The notes: a model not told the origin generated them from the sequence alone. DNA of 64,000 nucleotides from Gongronella butleri (GCA_025201375.1 JAIWZP010000014.1:535806-599805), one strand, 5' to 3'. Shown: positions 11,212 to 23,629, counted from the first letter of the stretch. Numbers and translations: made by a program.

Positions 11212-14200
11212 ATGGAGGAAGCGCCACAGGCAAAGCGCGACACGCTGAATGAGAAATCCACTCCGTCCAGCGAGGATGTGACACAAGTCGCTGAGGACTA
11301 CCACCTGGAAAAATCTGAGCTTGTGCATGACGAGGATGTGGATATTTCCATCGTCAATGAGCTTGCAACCATGGAAGATGACCCCACCATTGTGGTTTTT
11401 ACCTTTCGGTCTTTATTGGTTGGCATTGTAAGCCTCACTTAGGGGGGAAAGGGGGGTTGTGCAAAAAGCAAAAAAAAGGAAGGACCAAGGAGAATCAGGG
11501 AGCGGGGACGGAGAATCGAGCCGCGCGGGCGCGCGCTCCTATTAACATTTTGCCTCCCGTCGCATTTTTTCTTTTTTTTTTATTATGATTCTTAGCTGTT
11601 GTCCTGTTTAAGCTCTTCTGTGAGCCAATTGATGCTGTTCAAGCCCGTTGGGATCCCGTTGACGACGACATTTATGTTGATGGTCGCATACGTGTTTTGT
11701 AAAGGCATGGAGAGGTGGATGCCCAGCGGACCGTGGCTCAATCCCGGGCCATTCACGGCCAAAGAGCATACATGTATCTACGTCATGGTTTCCTCCGCCA
11801 ACACGTCGGCCTATGGCACACTCGTCCTCGGAGTCCAGCACCTCTATTATCGCAATTCACCCTCTTTTATCGGTTCGATCCTGTTTTTGCTCGCGACGCA
11901 GCTTGTTGGCTATGGAATTGCTGGTCAATTGCGCCGAACACTCGTCTATCCGGCCAAAATGATCTGGTAAAAAGAAAGAAAAATTGAAAAAAACGAAGGA
12001 GACGCACTCGATAAGCAGGGTTACGACGCAAGGCAAGGGTGCTTTTTTGCAAATGCTATGCGTGTGCGCGTGAAAAGTTGCATTTTTATCACTTTTTTTT
12101 TTCTTATGCAATCAGGCCAGCTTCATTGCCGACGGTGTCGTTGCTGCGGACACTCAATGACAAGCAGGGCGACTCAAAATGGCGAACCAAATTCTTTTTC
12201 ATGGTGTTTCTCGCCATTTTCGTGTACGAGTTCATTCCGCAATACATGTTCCCATTGCTGGGCGGCATCTCCATCGCGTGCCTTGCCAGACGGGACTCAG
12301 TATGGATCCAGCGCCTCTTTGGTGGATTGGCAGGTACAGTGGCCAATTCGAGACCAACTTAGGGGGGCGGAAAATAAGGGGAAACGCGGGCCAAAAGAAC
12401 AATACAAGGACAAAAAAGCCGTGTAACCTCAACACGCACATGATGTCATCGTGCCCACACGCGCATCTGTACTTGATCTTGCTCACGCGCGCTCCCCCTT
12501 TTTTTTTGCATACGCGTACAGTTAACGAGGGGCTCGGAATCTTGCAATTGTGCTTCGATTGGAATTATTTGTCGTCGTTCAGTCCGATGGTGTTCCCATT
12601 ATACACGCAGATCAATGTCTACGTAGGTGTGCTGCTGATGTATCTTTTGGCGCCATTGATGTACTATTTTAACGTATGGAACGCGCAAAGTTTTCCATTT
12701 TTGTCCAATTCGCTTTTTGCCTACAATGCGACGACGGGCGAGACCAAGCTGTACCCGCAAAAACAGGTGCTAAATTTGGACAATTCGCTAAACGATACGA
12801 AACTCGAGACTGTCGGCCACCCGCACTTTTCAACGTGGGGCGCCATGACGTACATTTTCATTAATTTTGCCGTCACAGCCTCCATTTCGCATGTCGCGCT
12901 CTACTATGGTCGCGATATCTGGGATACCATGGTCAATGCGCATAAAAAGGTCCAGAACATGGATGTCCATATGCGTCTCATGGCTGCCTACAAGGAGGTA
13001 TAACGACAAAAACCGGAAAAAGTTGCGTTTACTGAAATGATCCCTTTTTTTTGCGCCACCAGGTACCCAATTGGTGGTACTATACGCTTTTTGTCACTGG
13101 AATTGCGCTCAACATTGCGGTCGCGTACATGAATGAGAGCCAATTGCCCTGGTATGGCGTGATCACCTCCATTCTCATTTCCGTCTTTCTGTCTCTGCCC
13201 CTTAATCTCATTGAGGCAGTCACTGGCCGCGGGTTCGGTCTCAACGTTTTTACAGAGATGATTGGCGGTCTCATGTTCACCGGCCAGCCAGGTAAAACAA
13301 GAGAAAAAAACAAAAAACAAAAAGCAAAAAAATAGGGAAAAAAAAAGTCGCGTCTTTACAGATATTTTTGTCAATTTTCATGCAGTGGCCAACATGTACT
13401 TTAAGACGCTTGGGTTCAACACGTGTGTGCAGGCTGGACGCCTGGCCAATGACTTAAAAATTGGCCATTACATGAAAGTGTCGCCGCGAATTGTGTTTTT
13501 CAATCAAATCCTTGGCACTGTCATTGGCTGCGTATTCAATTATCTCGTCAATGTGGTAAGAACGCGAACAGAGTCCACGATGTCAACTCCGAGGGCCACT
13601 GGATACATGCTGACAGCGCGTTTTCTTATTTTTAGTCAATTGTTAGTAGCCAGCACGACATTTTGATTGATCCCGAGACACGTAGCAATGTTTGGAATGG
13701 CGCGTCTATGCAGACGATGAATTCAGCCGCCATCACATGGTAATTGGAAGCACGATGCGATGCGACGCGTCGATTTGCTCACTGACACCGCGCCATTTTC
13801 GTGTGTTTTTCGTGTTTTAGGGGAGCCATTGGGCCCATGGCGATGTTTGGGCCTGGAACGCAATACTACATCATTCTGTGGGCCTTTGTGATTGGGTTTT
13901 TCCTGCCCGTGCCATTCTGGGCGCTGCACAAATGGTACCCAAAGGCAGGTTTTGATCTTGTCAACGTGCCAATGGTGCTCATTGGCCTCGTACTCCTGCC
14001 GGGTTCTGCATCATCCTTTGTGCTCGTGTCATTTGTGCTGACCATGGTGTCGCAATTTTACCTCAAGCACTATCACCGCGGATGGTTTATAAAATACAAC
14101 TATTTGATCTCCACCGCGCTCGACTCGGGCACGTCCCTCATGGTCTTTTTCGTTGCTTTTGCCCTCATGGGCGGCGGCGATGGCAACTCGCATCCCTTTC

Positions 14201-14232
14201 CAACATGGTTTGGTAATCGCCAAGGTAAAACC

Positions 14233-14268
<36 letters not shown>

Positions 14269-14357
14269 AGAAAAAAAGGACCTTTTCCCTTACTTTGACT
14301 TGAATTTTAGACATTCGATATGTGGATTATTGTTGTATGGATTGCCCGGCGCCGTGA
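11212..14357 (+). CDS. OPT-family oligopeptide transporter
   Basis: Plasma-membrane proton-coupled importer of small peptides or peptide-like compounds. Nine exons join in frame to 744 aa: 11212-11427, 11596-11966, 12116-12333, 12522-12997, 13063-13291, 13386-13555, 13636-13739, 13821-14224, 14311-14357. The family signature NPGPFTAKEH follows the first membrane segments. Other OPT-typical stretches are FDWNYLSSFSP, GRGFGLNVFTEMIGG and NMYFKTLGF. The acidic 65-residue N-terminus is cytosolic, and the end is Cys-rich (VDYCCMDCPAP). Length and the ~14 hydrophobic segments fit the family. Its stop lies 284 bp before the G6PD start. An AATAAATAA polyadenylation-like signal occurs at about 14412. 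Substrate cannot be told from sequence. Confidence 0.93.
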
Positions 14358-14641
14358 TTTCTTTTTTATTCCATTCATTTGTCTTTTTTTCTCATTTTTT
14401 TCTCTGTGTTCAATAAATAATGTCGTTTCCAAGGATGAAATTGTGCCGATCTTGCTTTGTCATTTTTGAAATCAGCGGACGGGGGGCTGGGTTTCCTTTT
14501 TTTGCATGAATTGTTGCTGCGCAAGATGAATTTTTAGGCCTTGAACGGTGGAACCCCTGTATAAAAAAAAACATGATGCCCACCTTTTCCGCTGTTTCAA
14601 CGTCACTATTTTATTTTTCCTTTTTTTTTCAATCCATTTCA

Positions 14642-16450
14642 ATGTCCAGCCAGAAGAAGAAGCGTGAATCGCTGCAGCAGCAGCTCCAGGATAACATGCA
14701 TGGTGCCGTTACCGTCATTGGTAAACAATCGGCGCGTAAAAAAAAAAGGCGATTTCTCATGCAAATGGATGTAGTGTTTGGCGCCTCTGGCGATCTTGCA
14801 AGAAAAAAGACATTCCCTGCACTGTATCGTCTTTTCAAGAATGGGCGCTTGCCGGTGTCTAGCAAGATTATTGGGTATGCGCGCTCCAAATTGGATGATC
14901 GGGCGTTTTTTGACCGCGTTGAGGAGCATCTTGGTAAGGATGAGGATCGCGCGACTGTCGAGGCGTTCACCGCGCTGTGCTCGTACGTGTCGGGCGCCTA
15001 CGACAAGGACAGCTCGTTTGAAAACCTGGATTCCATTGTGAAAAAGAGCGAGGACGAGCGCAAGCTTGAAAAAAATCAACGCAATCGCCTGTTTTACATG
15101 GCGCTGCCGCCCAGCGTGTTTCTCGACGTGGCCAAGGGTTGCCGCAAGCATCTCGTCAAGGATACCAACGAGTGCAAATTCCCTATCATCGTCGAAAAGC
15201 CATTTGGCAAGGATCTCGCCTCCTGCAACGAGCTTCTCAAAGACATGGGCCAATTATTCGTCGAATCAGACGTAAGTCTCACCCCCCCTTTTTCATATCG
15301 ATGGCTCTCAATGGGTCTCAAGCCGTTTGAATTTTACATTGCTTGACCGGTTTTTTTTTTTTTTTTGTCTTTTTTTTGTTACTGTATTTTTTTTCTGCTT
15401 TTTTATTTTGGCAATAGACGTACCGCATTGACCATTATCTCGGCAAGGAGATGGTGAAGAACATCATGACGGTGCGCTTTGCCAACATTTTGTTGCAACC
15501 CCTGTGGAACAATAATTATATCGACTCGGTTCAAATCACGTTCAAGGAGGCCTTTGGCACAGAGGGCCGCGGCGGCTATTTTGATGAATTCGGCATCATT
15601 CGCGATGTCATGCAGAATCGTAAAACATCCCCCACCCAAAAAAAAAAAAAAAAGAAACGCGCGTCGCGTGATTTGCTCACCGAATTTTTAAGATTTGCTG
15701 CAGGTGTTGTCTTTGCTTGCGATGGAGCGACCCATTGGACGTGATGGCGAGGCTATTCGCGACGAAAAAGTAAAGGTGTTGCGATGTGTGCGTCCAATCA
15801 CGCTCGAGGACACGCTTGTGGGCCAATACGTAGCGAACGACAGCGGCAAACCAGGCTATCAAGACGATGACACGGTGCCAAAGGGCAGTATGTGCCCGAC
15901 GTTTGCAATTCACGCGCTGTGGATCGACAATGAGCGCTGGGACGGCGTGCCGTTCATCATGAAGGCCGGCAAGGCGATGGATCGCGGCAAGGTCGAGGTG
16001 CGCGTGCAATTCAAAAAGGTCAGTGGCAGCCTGTTTGGCTTTGTCAGCCGCAATGAGCTGGTGATGCGCATCCAGCCAAATGAGGCCATTTACTTCAAGT
16101 TCAACAACAAGCGGCCCGGTCTGTCGAACGAAACGCTGCTTACCGATCTCGATCTCACGTACAAGGAGCGTTATGAGAACATGCGCATTCCTGAAGCTTA
16201 CGAGGCGCTCATCCTCGACGCCATGCGCAGCGATCACTCGAATTTCGTGCGCGACGACGAATTGCAGGCCGCTTGGACCATCTTTGACCACGTGTTGCAC
16301 GAATTGGAAGAAAAAAAGATCAAACCAAAGCCTTACAAGTATGGCAGCCGCGGTCCCGACGAGGAGGCCACTTTTACCGAGAAATTTGGCTTTGTGCGAA
16401 GCAAGCAGAGCTACACATGGCCCAAACAGGATGTCGAGGACGAAGACTAA
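14642..16450 (+). CDS. zwf1: Glucose-6-phosphate 1-dehydrogenase
   Basis: Oxidises glucose-6-phosphate to 6-phosphogluconolactone with NADP+, the first step of the oxidative pentose phosphate pathway, in the cytosol. Four exons give 511 aa: 14642-14720, 14775-15271, 15418-15619, 15693-16450. Visible are the NADP site [17 protein letters not shown], the substrate loop EKPFGKD, the catalytic RIDHYLGKE and the structural NADP region near [11 protein letters not shown]. Intron 1 (54 bp) could be missed because it is open in frame. Removing it restores [12 protein letters not shown], as in all G6PDs. The acceptor of intron 3 is TTTTTAAG before ATTTGCTGCAG, giving [23 protein letters not shown] at 16459 may act as a polyadenylation signal. 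Confidence 0.97.
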
Positions 16451-16806
16451 CAAGAAATTAAAATAAACAAGTCCTTCTGATGTCGAAACACGGGAATTGC
16501 ACAGCGTGCCACCATCATTTCCACCCCGCAACGGACCAACATGAAAATTGCCGCGAAAAAAAAAAAAAAAACACCTGGTTAGAAAATTCAACGGAGCACG
16601 GCCTTTTTTTTTTTTTGTGTGTTTTCAGTCAAAAGGTGTTTTTATTTTCTCTCTCGTTTGCATGCCACCGTGTGCATTTTTCTGCAATGCACAGATGCGG
16701 TGAGGTTCACGCAGATCAATACGACCCAAGGAACAGGAAGAATTGATCCGCATGGTCGGGAATCTCAGGGGCGTGTGGCGGGAACTAGTCTTTTCGTGGT
16801 TTCTGT

Positions 16807-16856
<50 letters not shown>

Positions 16857-17640
16857 GTCAGCCTCAAATCCAAATAATTTAAGGTATAAGTTGTGCAACA
16901 GAAAATCGCTGGAGAGGACGAGGCGTCGCACAGACATAGTTGATGGTCGGCAGGGTTGAAACAACGAAACAGCACCTTTTTACCAAGAAATAGGCCACTT
17001 TCCGCAAAAACGATGGCCATACTCATCTCAAGTAGGGTGCTCAGGACACCGACTGGTATAATAAGAAACAGAGGGCGGCATTGGCCATTGTCTAGACACA
17101 ATGAGCACATCCGTGTCGTCATTCATTTTCTAAACGAAAGCGAATTTACAATAGCAAATATTCACTTTATTTGGAAATTTGTGCTGGACACCGCCACCTT
17201 TTTTTTCTACTTTCTGTCAACAGAAGTGGCGTTAGCCCCTGTGGTCGCCTGGCACCAGAAAGGCGCGCCGTTTTCTTTCGTTTTTCCCTTTATTCACGTT
17301 TGCATACCATCTTTTTTCTTTTTCTTTTTTTTTTTTTTTTGTTGTCGTGGACGCCGCAATGGTCTGAGCACCGGATCACCCGAACGATGTCGCAACCCGC
17401 ACAGTGAAATTGAACGAGACACCCGGTGCATGGCCCATTTTTTCTGTACACTATGAGCCTCAAAACTTAACATGAATGTGTAACGCATAGCCACTAACGG
17501 GTTGCCATTGCACAAGCGAATTTAAAGCATGCAATGAGGGCGAAGCGGTGGATCAACTATAAAAGGGCGCGTCCATTGGTACTTGTTTGCCCAATTTTCG
17601 CATTTTTTTCTTCTTTTTTTTTTAAAAAAAATTATCAACC
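16451..17640. other. Intergenic region with a 41-bp poly(A) run
   Basis: No gene is supported. There is an uninterrupted A run at 16809-16849 and a T run at about 17324-17340. Short open frames overlap the homopolymers and lack protein character. The last 100 bp is the promoter of the lysozyme gene. Confidence 0.5.
17558..17565 (+). promoter_or_regulatory. TATA box of the lysozyme gene
   Basis: TATAAAAG lies about 80 bp before the lysozyme start codon, in the context CAACTATAAAAGGGC. A clear TATA box is unusual for this window and fits a strongly or conditionally expressed secreted protein. Confidence 0.6.
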
Positions 17641-18611
17641 ATGGTTCTCAAGGCTACCTTATTGTATGTCTTTGGTGTTGCTGCGGTTGTCAGCGGCTAT
17701 CCTTTGACGCGCACGACCGTGTTGAATTGCCGCTCCGGCCCCTCAACCACAGACAAGATCATTAAGACGTATCACGCAGGGGATAGCGTGCAGGTTTCTT
17801 GCACGTCGTCGGGCACTGTGATCCATGGCTCGCCCATCTGGGACAAGACGCAAGACGGCTGCTTTGTCTCTGATTATTACATCAAGACAGGCTCGTCCAA
17901 GGCTGTTGCCGGCGCCTGCTCTGGTGGTGGCGGCAATGGCGGTGGTGGCGGTGGCGGTGGCGGTGGCGGTGGCGGTGGCGTCAGCGGCACCTGTAAGAAG
18001 ATCAACGCCGCCACCGCGGCCATGCTCAAGACGTCAGAGGGCTTCAGACCCAACCCCTACCCCGATACTGGCGGCAAAATGACCATTGGTAAGCCAAAAA
18101 AAAATTAAAAACATGAAAAGAAGGCAATTTTTCTCACTTTTTTTTCTCCTTTTTTAATAGGCATTGGTCACTTGTGTGCTGACCGCACCTGCTCGGCTAT
18201 CAAGCACCCCATGACCTACAACTCGGCTGTCGATCTTTTGAACCAAGATCTTCAGCGTTTCATCAGCTGCATCAACAGCGGCATCTTCCACAAGAATGTC
18301 AAGCTGAGTAAGTTGTCATTGAAACAAGAAAAAAATATCAGATCTCAAACCCGCATTGTCCTTTTTTTTCTTCAGATGCAAACCAATTCGGAGCCTTGGT
18401 TTCTTTTGTATTCAATCTTGGCTGCGGCAAGCTCCAAGAATCGCCTATGCTCCGCCGCATCAATGCCGGTGAAAACCCCAACACCGTTGCCAGCGCTGAA
18501 TTCCCCAAGTACATTCATGATAGCACGGGCAAGGCGATCCAGGGCTTGGTCAACCGCCGAAATAATGAACTTAAGCTCTTCCACACGCCTTCCAGCCAGA
18601 GATGCATCTAA
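17641..18611 (+). CDS. Secreted GH24 (T4-type) lysozyme with SH3-like domain
   Basis: Predicted muramidase that cleaves bacterial peptidoglycan. Three exons, 17641-18088, 18161-18307 and 18376-18611, encode 276 aa. A signal peptide (MVLKATLLYVFGVAAVVSG) is followed by an SH3b-like domain (about residues 22-85: TTVLNCRSGPSTTDKI, with Cys pairs). Next comes a poly-Gly linker of about 20 Gly (GGT/GGC repeat, 17923-17979), then a GH24 domain from about residue 118. The catalytic layout of T4 lysozyme is present: EGFRPNPYPDTGGKMTIGIGH holds the Glu, the Asp and the Thr of the E-8x-D-5x-T pattern. Extra cysteines suggest disulfides suited to secretion. Fungal GH24 genes of this kind are often thought to come from bacteria or phage; here the gene has two introns. 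Confidence 0.9.
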
Positions 18612-21365
18612 CAGACCATACTCTTAGAGCAATAAATAAACATTTGTATATTTCGACGGCTTCATTCATTTCGTCGTTGACTGATTAGAGGGTTAAACAC
18701 ACACCCTAGGCTTTAAATCAGCAAAATCTTGATTCTGTGCAAGTCGATTGTCACAAAGGATGGTCCAAAGGGGAATTTCAGCTGCTCTTTTCACAGAATA
18801 CAATTAAAATCCGGGGAGTTAATTAATCAGGCCGTTGTCGAGCCATTCAATATTCTCTCTGATTTTTACAAATTCAATAGCACTATTGTAGCATTCAATC
18901 CTACCATGCTCAATTGTTGGTCGATCAGTGTGAAAGCACGCCTTTCAAGCAATTTAGCCGGTTATGTTCAGAATAAAAAAAGGTGTGTCAATAGGACGAT
19001 TGGCAAGACAATTCACATTTTCAATATTAATTCACCATTTCAGCACGAGCGCGCCAAAATATAAGTTGATCGAATTCAAACTTGCACCAGTGGAAAGAAA
19101 CGCACCTGAGCATCATATTTTCTCAGATCGGCCATCCTGAAGAAACACCTTGGTGTGTTCAAAATGGCACTGTCAACATTTCAATACAATTTGCTCAGCA
19201 TCAGACACAATAATCAATGCCATCTTGTGTAATAAAAGGTGCTGAATCCAATTCTCTGCAAATGAACAACCATTTCACTGGTGGTGGTCCAGGAAAAAAA
19301 GAAGGCGCATGCAACTTTTTTCAAAATTGATTTGAATTGCGCTTTTTTAAGTAACGTTCAAGGCAAACTACCTCGTGCTCGCGCGATAAAAAGGTGCGAA
19401 CTTTGACTTTTCATCATTTGAAGGCAAACTCACATCAGTGTGCAACAAAAATTGGCAGATTCATCAACAATTTTCAAAAATATCGTATAATTGCGATTTG
19501 TTCGTGACCAACCTTTATAAAATCCATACTCATCACTCGTGTGAAATGGCAAGGAAGAAAAATCGAGTGGGACAGAGTTTGCCGCGGCGCCTGCTAATAA
19601 AAAGGTGCCACACACGCAAATCAAAAATTAGTCGTGGCGAGCCTTCAAAACCAAAAGCAAAAAAATGGGTCCCCGGAATTGCACCAAACAGACACACTAA
19701 TTCAAGTGAATCGACAAACTACCAAAAATGCCAAAAGCCCGCGCAGTCCATGTGCTTAATGACGAGCAATTCGAAATTTTAAATTTTATTTCAACCTCAA
19801 GTTGCACAGGAAAAACGCGTCATAAAAGCCGCGCCGACGCGTCTACTAGAAAGAGACACGTCAGGCGCATTGGATTGGCTAAGAATAGACACGTCTAACT
19901 TGACTTTTGACGCGGTTTATCACGCGTTGAAAAATATATATGGTTTTAAACCCGCGCCAAAAATACCAAAAAGTTATTTTTTTCGTTGATCATCGATGTC
20001 CACGTTTGCAGCGAGCCTTGCTCTTTCTGATAGTAATTTTTTCTCGGAGGTACAAACAATTTTCGTTGAGATGACCTTGAACCGAAAATAAAACCTCAAA
20101 CGCACTTTGCGCGGAAACCAGTCAATGGGTCCCTGATTTTTACTTGATTTACGTCGGTTAATTAGGTGCGCTTTCATGTGGTTTGAATGGCGTAGCGATT
20201 CTGAGGACCTGAATTCACCCTTTCAAAATTATCGACTGTACGCCTTGGAAATTTGGTGTTTTTGAAAATCGGCATTGCTTGCTCTCTAGAGGTCTCTGTG
20301 CCGCAAGAATAGGCTCATCTGAACGAGAGACGTTGGATCAATGTATCAACGGGTTTGTTTTTCTTCTGTATTACAAAACCCATCGACAAATGCCCGAAAT
20401 ACAATAAAATGGCTGACCTTGTAGCATTCGCGACGACTGTCTAATAAATTGCTATTTTCATTGCACAAATTCGTTCGAGGCAAACCTGTAGATCAAATCA
20501 TCTGCCGTACGTCTGATAACATCGGCTCAAGTAGCATTGCAAAATGCTACAAAATGTGAAATTTGCGCTTAATTGACTTTTTGCGAGCGACGCAATGATC
20601 CGGTTCCTGACAAATATACACCGGATGCCCAACGTGGACATGCCAAGGATTACACCGAGTTTGGAGTCTCAAGGTCGTGCCATAGTGAATATCTGAATGA
20701 AATTTGGCCATATTTTTACATGGGAGCGTGTATATCTTTATTGTTCTAGTCGATCGCTGATAAACACATGGCATGATTGAGCTTTTACTTCCATAAGCGT
20801 GTAATAAGAGACCCTTTGGGTCATGCTCTGAGAAAGGAATGGTGCAGACGCGTCCAAAAAGTAAGAAATCAGGCCAAACGCTGCTGGGCCATAGTTACCT
20901 GTGTCCTGCATGAATTGGACGCGTCTGCCATCGAAATTTCTGTCAGCCTGTGGTTAAAAAGAGCGCCCAAAGCCGCTCAAAGCAAGGCAAACGCGACATT
21001 GAGGCAGGCTTGGTTCAATTTTCACCGGTTTTCGTGGAGAGTCACGTCACTCAACGCATACAACCTGGCTCATGCAGGTTGTTGCGAACGATGGCTAGAC
21101 AAACAAATAAAAAAGGAGGTCAAGTGGGTTGCCCAGAAAAGAGGAGAGAAGCGAAAATGTGGTCAGTGGAAGAAAAAAGGGGGCGGCGGGGTCACGCGAC
21201 TATATTTCCAATTTTTTTGTGTGACGGTCTTTGAAAGAAAAAAAAATAAATTCAAGGCGCGTCTTCTCGTGGCTCTTGAGCCTCTTCCCTGCGCTTTTCT
21301 CTCTTTTTCCGTTCCTTTTTTGCCATTTTGCCTTTGGTTTTTGCTTTTTCTTTTGATAGGCATTG
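18612..21365. other. Gene-poor, repeat-bearing region
   Basis: About 2.7 kb without a convincing gene. The motif ATAAAAAGGTG(C/T), with small variations, recurs near 18974, 19231, 19388 and 19598. A block at 20210-20345 is similar to 56881-57010. A perfect 13-bp inverted repeat sits at 20844-20856 and 20916-20928. An open frame of 199 codons at 20777-21376 (plus) lacks recognisable domains, and I do not call it a gene. The region looks like old mobile-element debris. Confidence 0.45.
20210..20345 (+). repeat. Dispersed repeat, copy 1
   Basis: Shares an ordered series of blocks with 56881-57010: ATCGACTG, CCTTGGAAA, GCCGCAAGAAT and GGCTCAT, followed by CGA and GAG at the same spacing. Both copies are on the plus strand and are noncoding. 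Similarity fades beyond about 20345. I judged it by eye; it is diverged but collinear. Confidence 0.5.
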
Positions 21366-22304
21366 ATGTTGAATAGCAAGGGCTGGACTGTGAAGCGTCA
21401 GCGGCATGCGGTGACGACGACGCCACTCGCGTTTGGGTCGCCGGCCTTGTCGCCCCAGCCGACCATGAAGAAGACACTGTCGACCACCAGCAAAACGAGC
21501 GTCAAGCGCAAGCAAGGCACACTCTTCCAATACTTGCAGGCGTCTTCACCAGCGTCTACTTCCGCCAACACTGCGTCTTTGTCCACAAGCAATACCGTCG
21601 ACAAGCAAGATGGGCAAGCCGCCGACCCAAAAGCACCAAAAGCACCAAAAGCACCGGAAAACGCCGTTTCCACTTTCAAACCTGCAGAGAACACGTCCAA
21701 TGGCACCGACGAGGCGACTGACGACAACATGATCTGCGTGATTAAGCGCCGCGTGCCGTGGACGGATTATTGGCCCGTGCTGGAAGCGTCATTTGGCGAA
21801 AATGCGCTTTATCCGCCTCCGGCCACGTTGTCGCCACCATCCACACCACCCACACCCACGCACGTGCTCACCATCAAGAAGAAGCAGCCATTGGCGCTGC
21901 TGGAAGCGCCTGACGACGAGAATTCGTTGCGATCGGATAGGCGGCGCCGGTTTCAAGAAGTGGATGGCGATGATGACAATCATAGCGACGACGACGATGC
22001 CGAATTGCCGTACGTCTTTTCGAATGCGATGATTCTCGCTCCTGCAAAGCAATTGTGCGGCGCGCGCAGCCGGCACCGACGCCAATTGGCCTCCAAGCCC
22101 ATCTGGCAGGACGGCTATGTCCAGCACCACGCCTGTCTCGATCATCTCGCCAGGGATTTCGTCGACGACGACAATGAACCGCCGCAGCTCATCGTCACAC
22201 GCCGCGCTCCCTCCATCGCAGCCACCAACCAGCTCCTCTTGGATATAGCAAATGAATACCTTCTTTTTGAAAACAATACCTGGTGCAAGTCGTACCTGCA
22301 ATGA
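21366..22304 (+). CDS. Hypothetical acidic protein with PIP-box-like motif
   Basis: Single open frame of 312 aa from ATG 21366 to TGA. A Ser/Thr/Lys-rich N-terminus contains KRKQGTLFQYLQ, which resembles a PCNA-interacting PIP box (Q-x-x-L-x-x-aromatic). Next come KAPKAPKAP repeats, a short RRVPWTDYWPVLEASFG segment, an acidic run (DGDDDNHSDDDDAEL) and a C-terminal half without known motifs. TGATAG just before the ATG could be a splice acceptor, so an upstream exon is possible. I do not recognise the family. A replication or repair link is only a guess from the motif. Confidence 0.5.
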   Translation: MLNSKGWTVKRQRHAVTTTPLAFGSPALSPQPTMKKTLSTTSKTSVKRKQGTLFQYLQASSPASTSANTASLSTSNTVDKQDGQAADPKAPKAPKAPENAVSTFKPAENTSNGTDEATDDNMICVIKRRVPWTDYWPVLEASFGENALYPPPATLSPPSTPPTPTHVLTIKKKQPLALLEAPDDENSLRSDRRRRFQEVDGDDDNHSDDDDAELPYVFSNAMILAPAKQLCGARSRHRRQLASKPIWQDGYVQHHACLDHLARDFVDDDNEPPQLIVTRRAPSIAATNQLLLDIANEYLLFENNTWCKSYLQ

Positions 22305-22455
22305 ACCCCCCGCTTCCCGTCCACAAAAGAAAAAAAAAGCTCCGTTGCCCATCTCCCTGCTTGCAATGGGCCCCCATCTTTGGCATCATTCCCCCTACCC
22401 CCACCCTCAACCATTTCTGTCAAATGACATGTATTTTGGATGAAGTGCTTTTTTT

Positions 22456-23629
22456 TTAATAAAGAAATTGCCACAATTCCAGATCCAAGCACTCGAATTG
22501 CTGTGGTTGTGTAAGCGGGTCATTGGCAAACGTCTCGCATTGCTGTGTATGGCCGTGGTAAAGGTCCGCATGCAAAAAAAGTCCGATTTGGCCCTCGCCG
22601 CCGCCAATGGCGATGAAATCCTGGTTTGAGAAGATGGTGTAGTCATTTATCCCTGTCCATGGGTACACCTGCACCGTGTGCTTGTTTGGACTCGTCCAAA
22701 GAAAGCTACAAAAGAGTTGGAAAATCAGGCAACTGCGCTATTTTAGGGGCATTTTGAATTTTTTTTCTTTTACCATTCGCCGGTGCCATAATAGTTTGAT
22801 CGATTTTTGAGTGCTTCGGACAAGTAGGCACCGAGGATCTTTGTGTGCAATATCGAGAAAAAGTCAACTCCAAGCATAGACGCGTGTAAAGGCGTGAAAG
22901 GCGCGTCATACGTCACGCGTCACGTTTTTTTTTCTTTTTTTTTATTAAAAAACAGTACCTGATCATCGTCTGTGCGGATGACGATGAGCATGGGGCCGGT
23001 GCATTGCCGTGCATGATGGTACAATGTCTGAATGCTGCATCCGTGGTGGCCCAGACTGAAAAGCAGCTTCCAATGACGTGACGCGCTGACGCGTAGTGGA
23101 AACCAGGCTTGCAGCTGCGCGTAAAAAAAAAAAAAAAAAAAAGAGAAAAATAAAAAATAGCATTTAATTGCCACGGAATGAAAAAAAAAATAAGCAATTC
23201 AAGTGATCAGGCAAATTGGATGTGGGGAAAGGCCTCATGGCTCGTCCACGTGGCTGATTCTGTGAAGAAGAGGATGATTGCGCGCAGCACCTTATTTTTT
23301 TTTAACTTTCTTACTTGCTCGGCAAGCCATGGCTGCAGACATGTTGTTGACCAGGGTGGCGAATCGTGGTCGAGTGTGGGCGGCTGTTCTGAGGGGATGC
23401 TAAAAGACGATGACGGCGTGATCATTGGATGTGAAGATGGCGATGGCGGCAGTGCCTTGTGGCGGAGGTGCTGCTCGAGCGAGCGGCGCGGGCACCGCTT
23501 GTCAACGTCATCGTGGCGATAGATTTGCGCGGTGCAATGCACTTTTGTCGGTGAGACGGGTGCTGTCTTGCTGCGTGCAGTCTTGCTCCTGAATGGCGAA
23601 ATCAGAAATGCGGTGGCCATGGCGTGCAT
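22456..23629 (-). CDS. TLDc-domain protein (OXR1-like)
   Basis: Member of the TLDc family, linked to oxidation resistance and, in recent work on the family, to V-ATPase regulation. Four exons, 23315-23629, 22959-23114, 22774-22838 and 22456-22705, encode 261 aa. A Ser/Pro-rich N-terminus of about 105 residues precedes the TLDc domain: WKLLFSLGHHGCSIQTLY, GPMLIVIRTDDDQ, LGAYLSEALK, YYGTGECFLW, QVYPWTGINDYTIF, IAIGGGEGQIGLFLHADL and CETFANDPL, ending LDLELWQF. These are the hallmark blocks in correct order, and the domain ends at the C-terminus as usual. No LysM domain is seen. A short exon further upstream (near 23735) cannot be excluded. Confidence 0.9.

Noticed and set aside
14642..15346. 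Uninterrupted reading of the first G6PD part as one exon
   Set aside because: It inserts 18 foreign residues into the NADP-binding motif; removing a 54-bp intron restores [12 protein letters not shown].
20777..21376. 199-codon plus-strand frame
   Set aside because: No domain, no start context, overlaps inverted repeats, and ends in a T-run; likely chance.
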